From Sediminibacillus dalangtanensis (GTDB taxonomy: Bacteria; Bacillota; Bacilli; Bacillales; Amphibacillaceae), in contig NZ_CP046956.1 in NCBI RefSeq assembly GCF_017792025.1, positions 3,906,001 through 3,970,000 on the forward strand: 64,000 nt of DNA, written 5' to 3'. Position 1 is the first letter of the stretch. Each line of letters begins with the position of its first letter. A program made the translations under genes and the position numbers. The notes under the pieces were generated by a model, which worked only from the letters and a program-made list of their open reading frames with translations, had not been told where the DNA came from and made no database searches. Positions 10,046-20,185 of this stretch are shown piece after piece.

Positions 10046-10492
10046 TCAGGCTTCTTTTACGTGTACTTTAACGGTTCCGGATACTTCCGGATGCACTTTT
10101 ACCGGTACGTTGGTATAGCCAAGTGCCCGAATCGGTTCATCCAGTTCAATTTTACGCTTATCTATTTTGATTTGATGGCTTTTTTTCAGTTCTTCCGCAA
10201 TCTGTTTACTGGTGATCGAGCCGAATAGACGACCACCTTCTCCTGATTTTGCCGTCAATTCAACGGTCAGATTCTCCAACTTTTCTTTCAGCTGTTTTGC
10301 TTCTTCTACTTCATTTTGCTCTTTTTGTTTCTCTTTGTTCTTTTTCGCTTCCAAGGCTTTCATATTACCTGAAGTCGCTTCGACAGCTAGATTATTTTTC
10401 AAAAGATAGTTGCGGGCATATCCATCCGAAACATTCTTGACTTCGCCTTCTTTTCCTTTTCCTTTTACATCTTTCAAGAAAATTACTTTCAT
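10046..10492 (-). CDS. rplI: 50S ribosomal protein L9
   Basis: The 148-residue L9 protein binds 23S rRNA and stabilises the L1 stalk region. The start [21 protein letters not shown] motif (here [21 protein letters not shown]), the long connecting helix rich in Glu and Lys (about 42-75) and the C-terminal domain are all visible. Its ATG overlaps the gdpP stop codon by 4 nt, so translation is coupled to gdpP. Confidence 0.97.
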   Translation of the reverse strand: MKVIFLKDVKGKGKEGEVKNVSDGYARNYLLKNNLAVEATSGNMKALEAKKNKEKQKEQNEVEEAKQLKEKLENLTVELTAKSGEGGRLFGSITSKQIAEELKKSHQIKIDKRKIELDEPIRALGYTNVPVKVHPEVSGTVKVHVKEA

Positions 10493-12462
10493 TCTTCAGC
10501 TCCCCCTTCAAAATATTCATCTATAATTGCTTTCAGCTGTTCTGTTGCATCCTCTACAGAGGAATCATCCAGCTGGGTAGCAGCGTTGGTGAGATGGCCA
10601 CCGCCATCCATTCTTTCCATGATCACCTGGACATTGACATCGCCAAGCGATCTGGCACTGATGCCGATCCGTTTATCTTCCCGTTCGGAAATGACGAACG
10701 AGGCGACAATTCCGCTCATCGTCAGTAACGTATCAGCAGCCTGGGCAATTACGACCGGCCCGTAGGTTTCACCCGGATCTCCTGTCGAAATGGCTATGCC
10801 ATCGCGATATATTCGCGTATGTTCAATTAAACGACTGCGCTTGACGTAAATATCCAGGTCTTCTTTCATAAACTTCTGGACCAATACGGTGTCAGCTCCC
10901 TTTGATCGCAAGTAGGAAGCAGCATCAAATGTACGGGATCCCGTCCTCAAGGTAAAGCTTTTCGTATCGACAATGATGCCTGCCAGCAACGCCGTGGATT
11001 CCAACATACTCAGCTTCAGATTTTTCGGCTGGTATTCCAGTAATTCCGTCACCAGCTCTGCGGTAGAGGAAGCATATGGCTCCATATAGACGAGCGTCGG
11101 ATGATTGATAAATTCCTCCGCCCGGCGATGGTGATCGATAACGACCACATGCTCCGTTTTACTGAGCAGTTTTTCTTCCGCCACCATTGATGGTTTGTGC
11201 GTATCGACGATGACAAGCAGTGTATTTTTCGTCACCGTATCCAACGCCGTATCCGGATCCATGAAATAGGACCGGAGTTCTTCGTTTCCGTTGATTTCCT
11301 CGACCATCCGTTGGACGCCCGTACTGACATCCTCTGGGTCCATAACGATGCGGCCTTCCACATCACTTGCCTGGGCAATTTTCAGAATACCGATCGCTGC
11401 CCCGATCGAGTCCATATCCGGCGCTTTGTGTCCCATAATCAGTACTTTGTCACTTTCCCGTACGAGTTCGGTCATCGCATGGGAAATCACCCGCGCACGG
11501 ACTCTGGTCCGTTTCTCCATCGGGTTGGTTTTTCCGCCGTAAAAGCGAACCTTCCCATTTTCATCTTTAATCGTAACCTGGTCTCCGCCGCGTCCAAGGG
11601 CCAAATCAAGACTCGACTGAGCCAGCTCACCAAGTGCCGGTAAGGACACACCGCCGAGCCCGACGCCGATACTCAACGTCAGCGGAACGTTCTTATCGGA
11701 GATCAATTCCCGTACCTCATCCAGTATTTCAAACTTGTTTTTTTCCAGCTGGTTGAGAATCTGCTGATTCATTACAGCCAGGAAACGTTCTTGCGAAATT
11801 CTTTTTAAATAGATGCCGTAATCATTCGACCATTCGTTTAAAATCGAAGTTACTTTTGAGTTGATTTGGCTTTTGGCCGTATCATCCATTGCCTGTGTGA
11901 TTTCTTCGTAATTATCCAGAAAGATAATACCCAGGACGGTTTGTTCATTATGGTAAAGGTTTTGAATTTCGGTCTGTCGCGTACGGTCAAAAAAGTACAG
12001 CAGCCGCTCTTCTTTTTTGATCATTACCTGAAACTTGTAGTCCTCCATCGACAACCAGATTTCGTTGTTGTCTTCTTTTACTTTTAACACGAGGTCATCA
12101 GAAAGTTCATTCAGCGACTTCCCGACTAGGGAGTCTTCCTCCTTCAGCCTGTTCATGTAAGGGTTGGTCCACTCGATGGTGAAATCTTCACTATATAGCA
12201 CAATACCGATCGGCATCTCGAGAAGGGCTTCTTCCCCTACCTTCTTGACTCGGTAGGAAAGCGTCGAGATATATTCTTCTGTTTCGTTGATCAACAGCTG
12301 TTCCTGCCTGTAACTGTAGTACAGCGAAGCAGCCAGGAATACTGTCATAATCAAGCCGAGCATCCATTGGTAATACCAAAGCATCCCCAAAAAAACCAGG
12401 GACAAAATGTATATGAACCATAAATGACTGCCTATTGTCGGCTTTTTAAATAATTCTGGCAT
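10489..12462 (-). CDS. gdpP: Cyclic-di-AMP phosphodiesterase GdpP (YybT)
   Basis: GdpP hydrolyses the second messenger c-di-AMP to pApA, linking to potassium, osmotic and wall homeostasis. The 657-residue protein has two N-terminal membrane helices (about 12-50), a PAS-like domain (about 75-160) and a degenerate GGDEF domain (about 170-300). The C-terminal DHH/DHHA1 phosphodiesterase has [15 protein letters not shown] and [12 protein letters not shown] metal motifs. It ends in a GGGHLTNAA motif typical of DHHA1. It lies between yybS and rplI, the usual Bacilli arrangement. Confidence 0.95.
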   Translation of the reverse strand: MPELFKKPTIGSHLWFIYILSLVFLGMLWYYQWMLGLIMTVFLAASLYYSYRQEQLLINETEEYISTLSYRVKKVGEEALLEMPIGIVLYSEDFTIEWTNPYMNRLKEEDSLVGKSLNELSDDLVLKVKEDNNEIWLSMEDYKFQVMIKKEERLLYFFDRTRQTEIQNLYHNEQTVLGIIFLDNYEEITQAMDDTAKSQINSKVTSILNEWSNDYGIYLKRISQERFLAVMNQQILNQLEKNKFEILDEVRELISDKNVPLTLSIGVGLGGVSLPALGELAQSSLDLALGRGGDQVTIKDENGKVRFYGGKTNPMEKRTRVRARVISHAMTELVRESDKVLIMGHKAPDMDSIGAAIGILKIAQASDVEGRIVMDPEDVSTGVQRMVEEINGNEELRSYFMDPDTALDTVTKNTLLVIVDTHKPSMVAEEKLLSKTEHVVVIDHHRRAEEFINHPTLVYMEPYASSTAELVTELLEYQPKNLKLSMLESTALLAGIIVDTKSFTLRTGSRTFDAASYLRSKGADTVLVQKFMKEDLDIYVKRSRLIEHTRIYRDGIAISTGDPGETYGPVVIAQAADTLLTMSGIVASFVISEREDKRIGISARSLGDVNVQVIMERMDGGGHLTNAATQLDDSSVEDATEQLKAIIDEYFEGGAEE

Positions 12463-12492
12463 GAAATTCAGCTCCTAAACCCTTTTCTGAGC

Positions 12493-13443
12493 TTATTTTT
12501 TATCAAAATTGATCCGGTCTCTTAACGAGAATCCTAAATCAATTATACCTAAGATTCGCAGAAGATACAGTCCTATAAAAGGAAAAAGAACGGTTAAGAC
12601 GATAACAATAATTGGCACCGCCACCGACATTCCCTTCTGGTTAACGTAAAAGAAAACAAAGGACAGTCCCTGCAAAGCGACCAGCAGTCCGGCAAGGTTG
12701 GTGACATTGACAGCTCCTATATGCCAGATACTGTCCGGGTCACCGCTCACCCATGTGACGACCAGGGCGGCAAAATAGATCCACACCAGGCCGACTGGCA
12801 GCCGAAACTGCCTGAATGGCGGAAAACGCAGCGTTGTTTTATCCTTATCCAGCCATCCGATTACTCTATAGCCGATCCACTGACTGATTAATCCTAGTAC
12901 TAGCGCCATCACCACTAAAATCACCGGCAGCAAATTGACAATTTGACGCATTTGCTCAAGCAATGTATCGACATTTTCCTGGTTGAAAGTCATGCCTAAA
13001 TCTTTCAGCATTTCCTGACTTTGGGCAATTGAATCATTGATGGCCTGGTTCATTTCCTGGACGATATTGATTTGGAATAAACCTTGTACCGCTAAAAAAG
13101 TCAGCAAGAGACCGATCACAAATCCGACGGTTCCCCTTGCCCATGTTTCATAAGCTGTAAGCCGCTGATGGATTGCAATCCCGGTCATCAATCCTCCGAT
13201 TCCTGTCAGTAGGACAAGCGGAAGCGAATAGTGGGTTAAAAACAAAGACGAGGCTAGTGCGAGAAGTACAAATAAACCCGCAGCCCGTTTGCCCCCAAAT
13301 CTTGCCGCAAATACGATGACGGGAACGGGGAGTATAAACAAGGTCAAAATTTCGATGATTGGAATGAACAGTGTAAGAAACATTAACAGTAAATAAAGGA
13401 CAGCTGTGATAGCTCCCTCTATTATGACGTTTTGCGATGTCAT
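12493..13443 (-). CDS. yybS: YybS family membrane protein (DUF2232)
   Basis: This 316-residue polytopic membrane protein has about eight hydrophobic helices; a charged loop near 140-165 separates the two halves. The start ATG at 13443 (MTSQNVIIEGA) has an AGAGGTG site 5 nt upstream and is preferred to a longer in-frame extension. The family is conserved next to gdpP, rplI and dnaB in Bacilli, and its function is not established. It resembles small-solute transporters in topology only. Confidence 0.85.
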   Translation of the reverse strand: MTSQNVIIEGAITAVLYLLLMFLTLFIPIIEILTLFILPVPVIVFAARFGGKRAAGLFVLLALASSLFLTHYSLPLVLLTGIGGLMTGIAIHQRLTAYETWARGTVGFVIGLLLTFLAVQGLFQINIVQEMNQAINDSIAQSQEMLKDLGMTFNQENVDTLLEQMRQIVNLLPVILVVMALVLGLISQWIGYRVIGWLDKDKTTLRFPPFRQFRLPVGLVWIYFAALVVTWVSGDPDSIWHIGAVNVTNLAGLLVALQGLSFVFFYVNQKGMSVAVPIIVIVLTVLFPFIGLYLLRILGIIDLGFSLRDRINFDKK

Positions 13444-13534
13444 GGTGGCACCTCTAATCCTAATTCGGTTATTCTTCCATGATAACACGGATGTACAGGA
13501 GCATTGAATTCAGCTTCTGCTCACCTTTTGTAAG

Positions 13535-13563
13535 AAAAAGCACAGCTCAAGCGCTGTGCTTTT
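13535..13563. terminator. Bidirectional hairpin terminator upstream of yybS
   Basis: AAAAAGCACAGC pairs with GCTGTGCTTTT across a 6-nt loop, giving a T tract on both strands. It isolates the yybS operon from the accessory block on its right. Confidence 0.75.
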
Positions 13564-13869
13564 CTGTCTTATCAGGAACGGACTCCTTTTCCGCTTTTGG
13601 ACCGGAAAACCCGTTTAGCTCATTATTCTACTAACTGATTATAAACGAAAAAAGGGTGTTTTTACAAATTAAACTACCTCTTCGCCATGTCTGATAACAA
13701 GTGGCGCTTACTTTTTTCTTTTTCCAACTACTAGTTTACTTCCGGCAATATTCGCTGTAAGCTGTTTTTAATAAAAGCTGTTTTCTTAAAGGATTGTTTT
13801 ACTTGAAGCATAAGAACTGCGACATAACTTTTGCGTGACCTTCTGCCATCCCATTCACAATGAGTGCTT

Positions 13870-14121
13870 ACCCAGCGCTGTGGGAAAATACTCGCTTTCC
13901 GTGGGGAACGCTTCAGCCAGAGTGCTGCATGAATCGGCCTCTTCGTTCCCTTTGGTCGAGGAAGCCCGCTGCGGAGCTTAACAGGGACGCAGACCCAACC
14001 GAGCGGGTCTTCAGACTGTTCCTTTCCAACAGGACATGGAGAATCTTCCTTGAATTTTCACCGCACGAAGAAAATGTGGGCTTCATTTTTGAGGATCTCG
14101 CATTTTCCCACAGCTTGAAAT
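13870..14121 (+). repeat. Palindromic repeat family R1, divergent long copy
   Basis: It begins CAGCGCTGTGGGAAAATAC, then CTCGCTTTCCGTGGGGAACG, and ends with GGATCTCGCATTTTCCCACAGC, so the two ends are complementary. Internal blocks (GGGTCTTCAGACTGTTCCTTTCC-like, GCTTCAGCC) match the copy at 24933-25066 in reverse complement. A 264-nt reading frame inside has no ribosome-binding site and is not a gene. Confidence 0.7.
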
Positions 14122-14385
14122 AGCTTTCTTTTCAGGTGAGAAGAAGGTACAAATCAATACTAAAAGTCATTTAAATCAAAATACCAAAAACCTCACCATG
14201 CCCGCGGAAAGCGAAGTGTTCTGCCGCAGCGAGGCTATGTACCCGACGAATATCAGAGTGTGAGAACTCGTCATAAAGTAGAATTTTTACTATGTCGGAC
14301 TTACCACCAAAAGAATGAAAACCTGAAACACAACGAAGCCTGTGTAAAGAGGCTTAATAAAATATTACAGGGGGATGAACGGACG
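14122..14385. other. Non-coding stretch with a partial R1 repeat
   Basis: This stretch includes a short R1 end fragment at about 14200-14235 (CCCGCGGAAAGCGAAGTG then CTGCCGCAGCG). No gene is seen. An upstream in-frame extension of the HAD gene to 14260 is open but looks non-coding and unlike HAD family N-termini. Confidence 0.5.
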
Positions 14386-15174
14386 TTGAAAGCGATTATG
14401 TTTGATTTGGACGATACTCTGCTTTGGGATAAAAGAAGTGTGGAGGAAGCATTTAAAGCAACCTGTCTCACCGCCGCAAAAAAATATGGAATCGATCCCG
14501 ATCTTCTGGAGGAGAAAGTGCGCGAGCAGGCACGCGAACTTTATGCAGGCTATGAAACCTATTCCTTTACTAAAGCCATCGGTATCAACCCATTTGAAGG
14601 GCTATGGGGCGAGTTTACCGAGGATGAAGACAACTTCCGGAAGATGAATGAACTGATGCCGACATACCGGAAACAAGCATGGACAAAAGGGCTGAAAGCA
14701 GTCGGAATCGACGATCCCTGGTTAGGTGCTCAATTGGCCGAGCAGTTCCCGCAGGAAAGAAAAAAATACCCCTTTACGTACGAAGAAACATTTCGAGTTC
14801 TTGATCAATTAAAGGGAAAGTACCGGTTATTGCTGCTGACCAATGGCTCACCCGATTTACAACAGTCCAAACTGGATTTGACGCCGGAAATCGCCCCGTA
14901 TTTTGACCATATCGTCATTTCTGGCCAATTTGGCAGCGGGAAACCCAATCCGGCAATTTTTGAGCATGCGCTGAAGCTACTCTCACTGGATAAAGACGAA
15001 GTCATCATGGTAGGCGATAATCTATGGACCGACATTCTCGGAGCTTCCCGTGCCGGAATTAAATCAGTTTGGATCAACCGGCTTGGGAAAGAGACCGATG
15101 AGGTTGTACCAGACTATGAAATTTCCAGCCTGGACGAGCTCAACAATATTTTGGCCGAACACCGTATCAACTAA
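14386..15174 (+). CDS. HAD-superfamily phosphatase (YsaA-like), possible phosphoserine phosphatase
   Basis: The 262-residue HAD hydrolase starts [15 protein letters not shown], with catalytic DxD (motif I). Motif II is LLLTNGS, the motif III lysine is in [13 protein letters not shown], and motif IV is [14 protein letters not shown] helical cap lies between residues about 20 and 130. I place the start at TTG 14386 behind an AGGGGG site; ATG 14398 is the alternative. It resembles B. subtilis YsaA. It lies 2 kb from serA and the serine-T-box aminotransferase, so a role as the missing phosphoserine phosphatase is a contextual inference; HAD substrate cannot be read from sequence alone. Confidence 0.8.
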   Translation: MKAIMFDLDDTLLWDKRSVEEAFKATCLTAAKKYGIDPDLLEEKVREQARELYAGYETYSFTKAIGINPFEGLWGEFTEDEDNFRKMNELMPTYRKQAWTKGLKAVGIDDPWLGAQLAEQFPQERKKYPFTYEETFRVLDQLKGKYRLLLLTNGSPDLQQSKLDLTPEIAPYFDHIVISGQFGSGKPNPAIFEHALKLLSLDKDEVIMVGDNLWTDILGASRAGIKSVWINRLGKETDEVVPDYEISSLDELNNILAEHRIN

Positions 15175-15227
15175 AAGAAACTTGAGCAAGACGAGCCTCA
15201 AGATGGCTGTTTTTGCGACAAAAAGAA

Positions 15228-15325
15228 TAGACGTAGGACCTCGAGGGGGTAGGCGCTGGAGCTGGACGTGGTTGTTGCAGCCAATAATTATCCACAGTCA
15301 GTTAAATTTATCATTTCCTATACTA
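15228..15325 (+). repeat. Dispersed repeat family R2, end fragment with DnaA-box tail
   Basis: Contains ACCTCGAGGGGGTAGGCGCT and GGAGCTGGACGTGG, then the tail CCAATAATTATCCACAGTCA and TTTATCATTTCCTATA. The same blocks occur at 21985-22080 and, in reverse complement, at 54065-54150. A perfect DnaA box TTATCCACA lies at 15288-15296. Confidence 0.75.
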
Positions 15326-15329
15326 CAAA

Positions 15330-15355
15330 GAAAACCGGGCAAACAGTGCCCGGTC
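15330..15355 (-). terminator. Terminator after the aldehyde dehydrogenase gene
   Basis: On the minus strand ACCGGGCA pairs with TGCCCGGT and is followed by TTTTCTTTG, 64 nt after the stop codon of the dehydrogenase. Confidence 0.8.
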
Positions 15356-15418
15356 CTTCATGGTTTGAAAGTTTATTTAGCAGTTATTAACCCCTGGTTA
15401 TGGGCCGTTTCCGTACCA

Positions 15419-16885
15419 TTATGATTGTTGTTGCTTAAAGAAAGGATAGAAGCGGTCTTCTTCCTGTACACTAATCCATTTCACCGTCGTAAATTTCTCA
15501 ATGGCCCAGTCACCGCCAAATCTGCCGACTCCGGAGCCTTTTTCCCCTCCAAAAGCGACATGGGCTTCTTCGTTAACAGATTGATCATTCACATGAATCA
15601 TACCTGTTTCAATTTGTTTCGCCACTTGAACCCCGTGGTGAATATCACCACTGAATACAGCACCGCTAAGACCATAAGGGGAGTCATTCGCAATGCGAAT
15701 AATATCTTGTTCATCCTTTGCTTTAATAACAGAGGATACCGGACCAAACATTTCACGTTGCGCTACTGGCATGTCATTCGTCACATCACTTATAATGGTC
15801 GGATAAAGCACATTGCCTTCTGCTTGTCCACCTATGACCACATTTGCACCTTTCGCTTTGCTGTTTTCAATCTCTGTTTGAATTCTTTGTACTTCCTTAT
15901 TATTGATTAGTGGACCAACTGCTGTCTCCGGATTAGAAGGATCTCCCGCTTTTAACTGGCTAACCTTTCCCTTAAAGGTCTGCACAAATGCATCATAGAC
16001 ACTCGCATCCACCACTATTCGGTTCAAGGACATGCAAATTTGACCCTGGTGCAAATAAGCGCCGAACGCAGCAGCTTCTGCGGCACGGTCGATATCTGCA
16101 TCGTTCAACACAAGCAACACGTTATTTCCACCTAATTCAAGAGCTACATCCTTCAAAGTCCTGCCTGCTATTTCACCAATTCGACGCCCAACTTCCGTGG
16201 AACCGGTAAAGGAAACGAGCTTTGGAATCGGATGTTCAACAATATCATCCCCGATTTCAGATCCTTTCCCTACAATCACACTAAGCACACCTTTTGGCAA
16301 ACCTGCCTGCTCAAAGATGTCGGCTAATAAAAATCCCGAAGTTATTGGTGTCGAGGAAGCAGGCTTCAACACCACACTATTACCTGTCGCAAGGGCGGGG
16401 GCAACCGACCGCATGGTCAGTACCAAAGGAAAATTCCACGGACAAATCACTGTCACTACTCCTTTAGCCGACCGGTATATTCGGTTTTCCTTTCCCGGCA
16501 CATCAGAAGGCAATATAGTGCCTGTCATTCGATAAGGAAAGGAGGCAGCTTCTTTCAACGTACCAACCGTCGCTCCCCACTCGATTTCCGCTTTTATTCT
16601 TGTGCTCCCTGATTCCTTGACTAACCAGTTGATTACATCTTCCTTGTATTCCGTAAATAACTGAGCAGCTTTTTCCATTACCTCCCGTTTTTCCCCAGGA
16701 AGTTTGTTTTCCCACTCCCTTTGGGCATCCCTTGCCGTTTCATATGCACGATTAAGGTCCTCTTTCGAAGCCCCTCTAATCTCATTGATCACATCGTCCG
16801 TGTATGGGTTTGTATTGGTAATAAAACTGTTGCTTGTACCTTCGACCCATTCACCTGCTATATACTGTTTTGTGTATTTTTCCAT
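15419..16885 (-). CDS. NAD(P)-dependent aldehyde dehydrogenase
   Basis: This 488-residue ALDH-superfamily enzyme oxidises an aldehyde to its acid. The cofactor fold motif PWNFPL is near residue 150, with FTGSTEVGRRIG near 226, catalytic Glu in LELGGNN and catalytic Cys in GQICMSLNR. It resembles the YfmT/vanillin (aromatic aldehyde) dehydrogenase branch, but the substrate is not fixed by sequence. It stands alone between two terminators, so it appears to be a single-gene transcript unrelated to the serine genes beside it. Confidence 0.88.
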   Translation of the reverse strand: MEKYTKQYIAGEWVEGTSNSFITNTNPYTDDVINEIRGASKEDLNRAYETARDAQREWENKLPGEKREVMEKAAQLFTEYKEDVINWLVKESGSTRIKAEIEWGATVGTLKEAASFPYRMTGTILPSDVPGKENRIYRSAKGVVTVICPWNFPLVLTMRSVAPALATGNSVVLKPASSTPITSGFLLADIFEQAGLPKGVLSVIVGKGSEIGDDIVEHPIPKLVSFTGSTEVGRRIGEIAGRTLKDVALELGGNNVLLVLNDADIDRAAEAAAFGAYLHQGQICMSLNRIVVDASVYDAFVQTFKGKVSQLKAGDPSNPETAVGPLINNKEVQRIQTEIENSKAKGANVVIGGQAEGNVLYPTIISDVTNDMPVAQREMFGPVSSVIKAKDEQDIIRIANDSPYGLSGAVFSGDIHHGVQVAKQIETGMIHVNDQSVNEEAHVAFGGEKGSGVGRFGGDWAIEKFTTVKWISVQEEDRFYPFFKQQQS

Positions 16886-17042
16886 GGTGATTCGCTTCCT
16901 TTCTTCTCATCGTTTGGAAACTTATTTGACAATTCCCATATTTAAACAAAATCAAGTGAATATCAAGTTATCTGCCTCCTATTATTAGCCAATTATTCAA
17001 TTTCATGTTGTTTGCTAATTTTCTCTAAATATTTTTTTAATA

Positions 17043-17076
17043 AAAGGAGCAGCCCATTCTATCTGAGCTGCTCCTT
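17043..17076 (-). terminator. serA terminator
   Basis: GGAGCAGC and GCTGCTCC pair across an internal loop, followed on the minus strand by TTTTATTAAAA, just after the serA stop. Confidence 0.75.
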
Positions 17077-17081
17077 TCTTA

Positions 17082-18668
17082 TTATAAATCGATGGCTGTT
17101 ACATCATAGATATCGGTAAGCCTCGTTAACTGATTCAATCCTTCTGTATCCAAGTGTTTGTCAATGGTAAGCATCATGATGGCATCCCCGCCGACATTGG
17201 ACCTCCCCACCTGCATGGTAGCGATATTGATATTCTGCTCTGCCAACAGGCTGCCGACTCTTCCGATTGCGCCTGGCTGGTCTTTATGATGGATGACGAC
17301 CATGTGTCCTTGCGGGATGACATCGACGCTGTAATTGTCGACCTTAACTATCCTGGCACCAAGACCGTTCAGCAATGTCCCGGACACTTGGCGGGTTCCC
17401 GACTTGGTCTTCACTTCGACCGTTAACAGATTGGTAAATCCTTTTGTCGAGGACGTTTTATGTTCATTTACAGCAATTCCCTTGCGCTCCGCAAAGTATG
17501 TTGCGTTGACATCATTGACATGGTCGCCCAAGTGTCGTTTCAATAACCCTTTCACCGTATTTCTCGTCAACGGTGCCACTTCGACTTCGGTCAAATCGCC
17601 AGAATAATAGATATGCACTTCTTCCGTCACTTCCTGTGTCAAATCGGTTAAAAATGCACCGAGCTTTTCCGACAGTTGAAAGTACGGAGCGATTTTATTC
17701 ATGATCTCTTTTGGCACCGATGGCAAATTGACCGGATTCCTGGCCAAACCTCCATTCAGAAATTGGACAACGTCGTGACTGACGTCGATTGCCACGTTCT
17801 CCTGCGCTTCCACGGTGCTGGCACCAAGATGGGGAGTAGCAATGACTTGCGGAAGCTCTAGCAGCTTGTGGTCGGTGGCCGGCTCCTCTTCAAAAACATC
17901 CAACGCAGCCCCTGCTACTTTTCCTTCCTTGATTGCTTCATATAAAGCTTCCTCGTCGATGATGCCGCCCCGCGCGCAATTGATGATTTGCACACCGGTT
18001 TTCATTTTCTGGAATGCTTCCCGATTGATCAAGTGCCTTGTTTCCTTGAGCAGCGGAGTATGAACGGTAATAAAATCGGCCGCTTGCAGCACTTCAGGTA
18101 GCGTTCCATATCCGATGCCCATTTTTTCAGCCTTTTCCTCTGTCAGAAACGGGTCATAAGCCATGATATTCATCCGCTGGCCTTTCGCTCGAGCCGCTAC
18201 CTCCGCTCCGATTCTTCCAAGCCCGACGATACCGAGTGTTTTGTTTTTCAGTTCGACGCCTACATACTTTTTGCGGTCCCACTGCTTCTGTTTTAACGAA
18301 AAATACGCCTGCGGAATATTGCGGGCCAATGCCATCAACATCGCGATGGTATGTTCCGCTGCCGAGTTGGTGTTGCCATCGGGCGCATTGACCACGATAA
18401 TGCCGTGTTCCGTTGCAGCATCCAAATCGATATTGTCGACTCCGACGCCGGCCCGGCCGATTATTTTCAGGTTTTCCGCTTTTGTGATAATTTCCCTTGT
18501 CACCTGTGTCTGGCTTCTGACCAAAAGGGCATCGTATCCACCGATTTTGTCAGCCAACGTCTCGGCGGAAAGGTCGGTGTCGACGGTCACCTCGACGTTT
18601 TCTGCCTCTCTCAATGGCTTGATACCTTCTTCACTTAATGGATCACTGATTAAAACATGAAATGCCAT
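17082..18668 (-). CDS. serA: D-3-phosphoglycerate dehydrogenase
   Basis: SerA oxidises 3-phosphoglycerate to 3-phosphohydroxypyruvate, the entry to serine synthesis. The 528-residue long form has the substrate and NAD domains (VGLGRIGAEVA near residue 145; RGGIIDEEAL; catalytic His in ATPHLGAST), an intervening ASB domain (about 320-450) and a C-terminal ACT domain (about 455-527) that in this family mediates serine feedback. The ATG at 18668 (MAFHVLISDPL) behind an AGGGGG site is chosen over a longer ORF. It lies 42 nt downstream of the aminotransferase gene, in one serine T-box operon. Confidence 0.96.
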   Translation of the reverse strand: MAFHVLISDPLSEEGIKPLREAENVEVTVDTDLSAETLADKIGGYDALLVRSQTQVTREIITKAENLKIIGRAGVGVDNIDLDAATEHGIIVVNAPDGNTNSAAEHTIAMLMALARNIPQAYFSLKQKQWDRKKYVGVELKNKTLGIVGLGRIGAEVAARAKGQRMNIMAYDPFLTEEKAEKMGIGYGTLPEVLQAADFITVHTPLLKETRHLINREAFQKMKTGVQIINCARGGIIDEEALYEAIKEGKVAGAALDVFEEEPATDHKLLELPQVIATPHLGASTVEAQENVAIDVSHDVVQFLNGGLARNPVNLPSVPKEIMNKIAPYFQLSEKLGAFLTDLTQEVTEEVHIYYSGDLTEVEVAPLTRNTVKGLLKRHLGDHVNDVNATYFAERKGIAVNEHKTSSTKGFTNLLTVEVKTKSGTRQVSGTLLNGLGARIVKVDNYSVDVIPQGHMVVIHHKDQPGAIGRVGSLLAEQNINIATMQVGRSNVGGDAIMMLTIDKHLDTEGLNQLTRLTDIYDVTAIDL

Positions 18669-18710
18669 CCTTGAACCCCCTGTTCTTTTTTGCTGCATCC
18701 ATTCGTAACA

Positions 18711-19865
18711 CTACTTGCGTTCCTCCAAGTACACCTGTTGTGCCGCCTTTGTCCCCGCACCTAATTCGATATCTTTGCCGATCTGCTGCAGACCAATTTC
18801 CATCGCGCTGACGATTTGAAGCACATCAGCCGGGGAGCAGTAGCCCATATGGCCGATTCGGAAAATCTTTCCTTGCAGATGCTGCTGTCCACCTGCCACC
18901 GAAAGATTGAAGCTCTGTTTTACAGCTTTCCGCAAATCCTCGGCCGCAAAATCCCCCGGTTTTACAGCTGTCACGGTCGGCGAAGCTGCTTCATCGCTTG
19001 TCAACAACGGAATGTCCAATGCCCGAAACGCTTCCCTGGTCATTTTCATCATCAGTCGGTGTCTGGCATAGACATTTTCCAACCCTTCCTCTTCGAAAAG
19101 GTTCAGTACCTGATCCAACCCAAATAAAAGCGAAAGTCCAGGGGTAAACGGAGTCGCATTTTTCTCCAGATTATCCCGGTATTTGCGCAAATCGAGGTAA
19201 AAGCGCGGCTGTTTGTTGGATTCGATTACCTGCCAGGCTCGTTCACTAGCCGCAATGAAAGTCAATCCTGCCGGCAGCATCATAGCTTTCTGGGAACCGG
19301 TGACCAATACATCGATTCCCCAGTCATCCATCCTGGTTTGCACTCCCCCGACACAGGAAACGCCATCGACAATCACGAGTGCATCAGACGAAGTATGAAC
19401 CGCCCTGGCTATGTCCCTTATCGGGTTGAGTACACCGGTGGATGTCTCACAATAAGTAGCAAACACCGCTTTTATTCCAGAATGAGTTTCGAGAAACTGT
19501 TTCACGTCCTCAGGATTGGCCGCGCTCCCCCACTCAACCTCCATGCGATGGGTTCTCATTTGATAGGCTTCACAAATTTTAGCAAACCGGTCTCCAAAAG
19601 CACCGGTGACCACTACCAAGACTTCATCTCCCGGTTCGACGGTGTTCACTACAGCAGTTTCCAAGCCCGACGTGCCGCTGCCGGTAATGACCATGACGTC
19701 CTGTTCCGTTCCAAACACCGGCTTCAGCCTTGGGCGGATTGTCGCGAGCAATTCCTTGGTTTCCTGTCCCCGATGTCCAATCATCGGCTGGGCCATCGCC
19801 CTCTCTACACTCGGCGGTATGGGACTCGGACCGGGGATTCTCAATAAATGCTGATCTGGTAACAT
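18711..19865 (-). CDS. Class V PLP aminotransferase, probable phosphoserine aminotransferase
   Basis: The 384-residue fold-type I enzyme belongs to the alanine/serine-glyoxylate aminotransferase group. It carries GSGTSGLETA, DGVSCVGG and the PLP-lysine motif VTGSQKAMMLPAG (Lys near residue 193). By sequence group it would be called alanine- or serine-glyoxylate/pyruvate transaminase. Its leader is a T-box reading the serine codon AGC and its partner is serA, so the likely reaction is 3-phosphohydroxypyruvate plus glutamate to phosphoserine. That assignment is inference from regulation and operon, not from a SerC signature. Confidence 0.85.
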   Translation of the reverse strand: MLPDQHLLRIPGPSPIPPSVERAMAQPMIGHRGQETKELLATIRPRLKPVFGTEQDVMVITGSGTSGLETAVVNTVEPGDEVLVVVTGAFGDRFAKICEAYQMRTHRMEVEWGSAANPEDVKQFLETHSGIKAVFATYCETSTGVLNPIRDIARAVHTSSDALVIVDGVSCVGGVQTRMDDWGIDVLVTGSQKAMMLPAGLTFIAASERAWQVIESNKQPRFYLDLRKYRDNLEKNATPFTPGLSLLFGLDQVLNLFEEEGLENVYARHRLMMKMTREAFRALDIPLLTSDEAASPTVTAVKPGDFAAEDLRKAVKQSFNLSVAGGQQHLQGKIFRIGHMGYCSPADVLQIVSAMEIGLQQIGKDIELGAGTKAAQQVYLEERK

Positions 19866-19910
19866 GCTACGTCTCCTCTCTTTTCTTCTCGTTAGCAGGA
19901 AATTTTCCCA

Positions 19911-20150
19911 TTAAAAAAACTTCCCGCCCCCTACGATTTTGGTAAGGGGCGAAAAGTTATCACTCACGCGGTACCACCCTTTTTCACTGTCTTCCAACAG
20001 TCTTCATTGGCGCCATGCGTAACGGGCATGAAGCGGGCAACCCTACTGAGATTCAGCTTGCCTATTCCGAAGTGCTATTCCATAACAGCAGCACTGGTTC
20101 CCACCAACCACCAGCTCTCTGAAGTCTGCCGATTACCGAACTTGTCTTCA
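19911..20150 (-). promoter_or_regulatory. Serine-specific T-box riboswitch
   Basis: On the minus strand the leader shows the Stem I signature AGAGAGCTGGTGG with GGGAACCAG. The specifier region GAATAGCACTTCGG has codon AGC (Ser) at complement 20074-20076. The antiterminator T-box AGGGTGGTACCGCG lies at complement 19967-19980. The terminator hairpin CGCCCCTTACC/GTAGGGGGCG with a T7 tract lies at 19911-19951. Uncharged tRNA-Ser would favour antitermination and expression of the aminotransferase and serA. Confidence 0.93.
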
Positions 20151-20185
20151 TCACCATATTTATGTAACAACTTGAATTTTTATTT

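Noticed and set aside
13860..14123. 87-codon open frame on the plus strand
   Set aside because: It lies wholly within an R1 palindromic repeat, has no ribosome-binding site, and its matching copy at 24933-25066 is not open in the same way.
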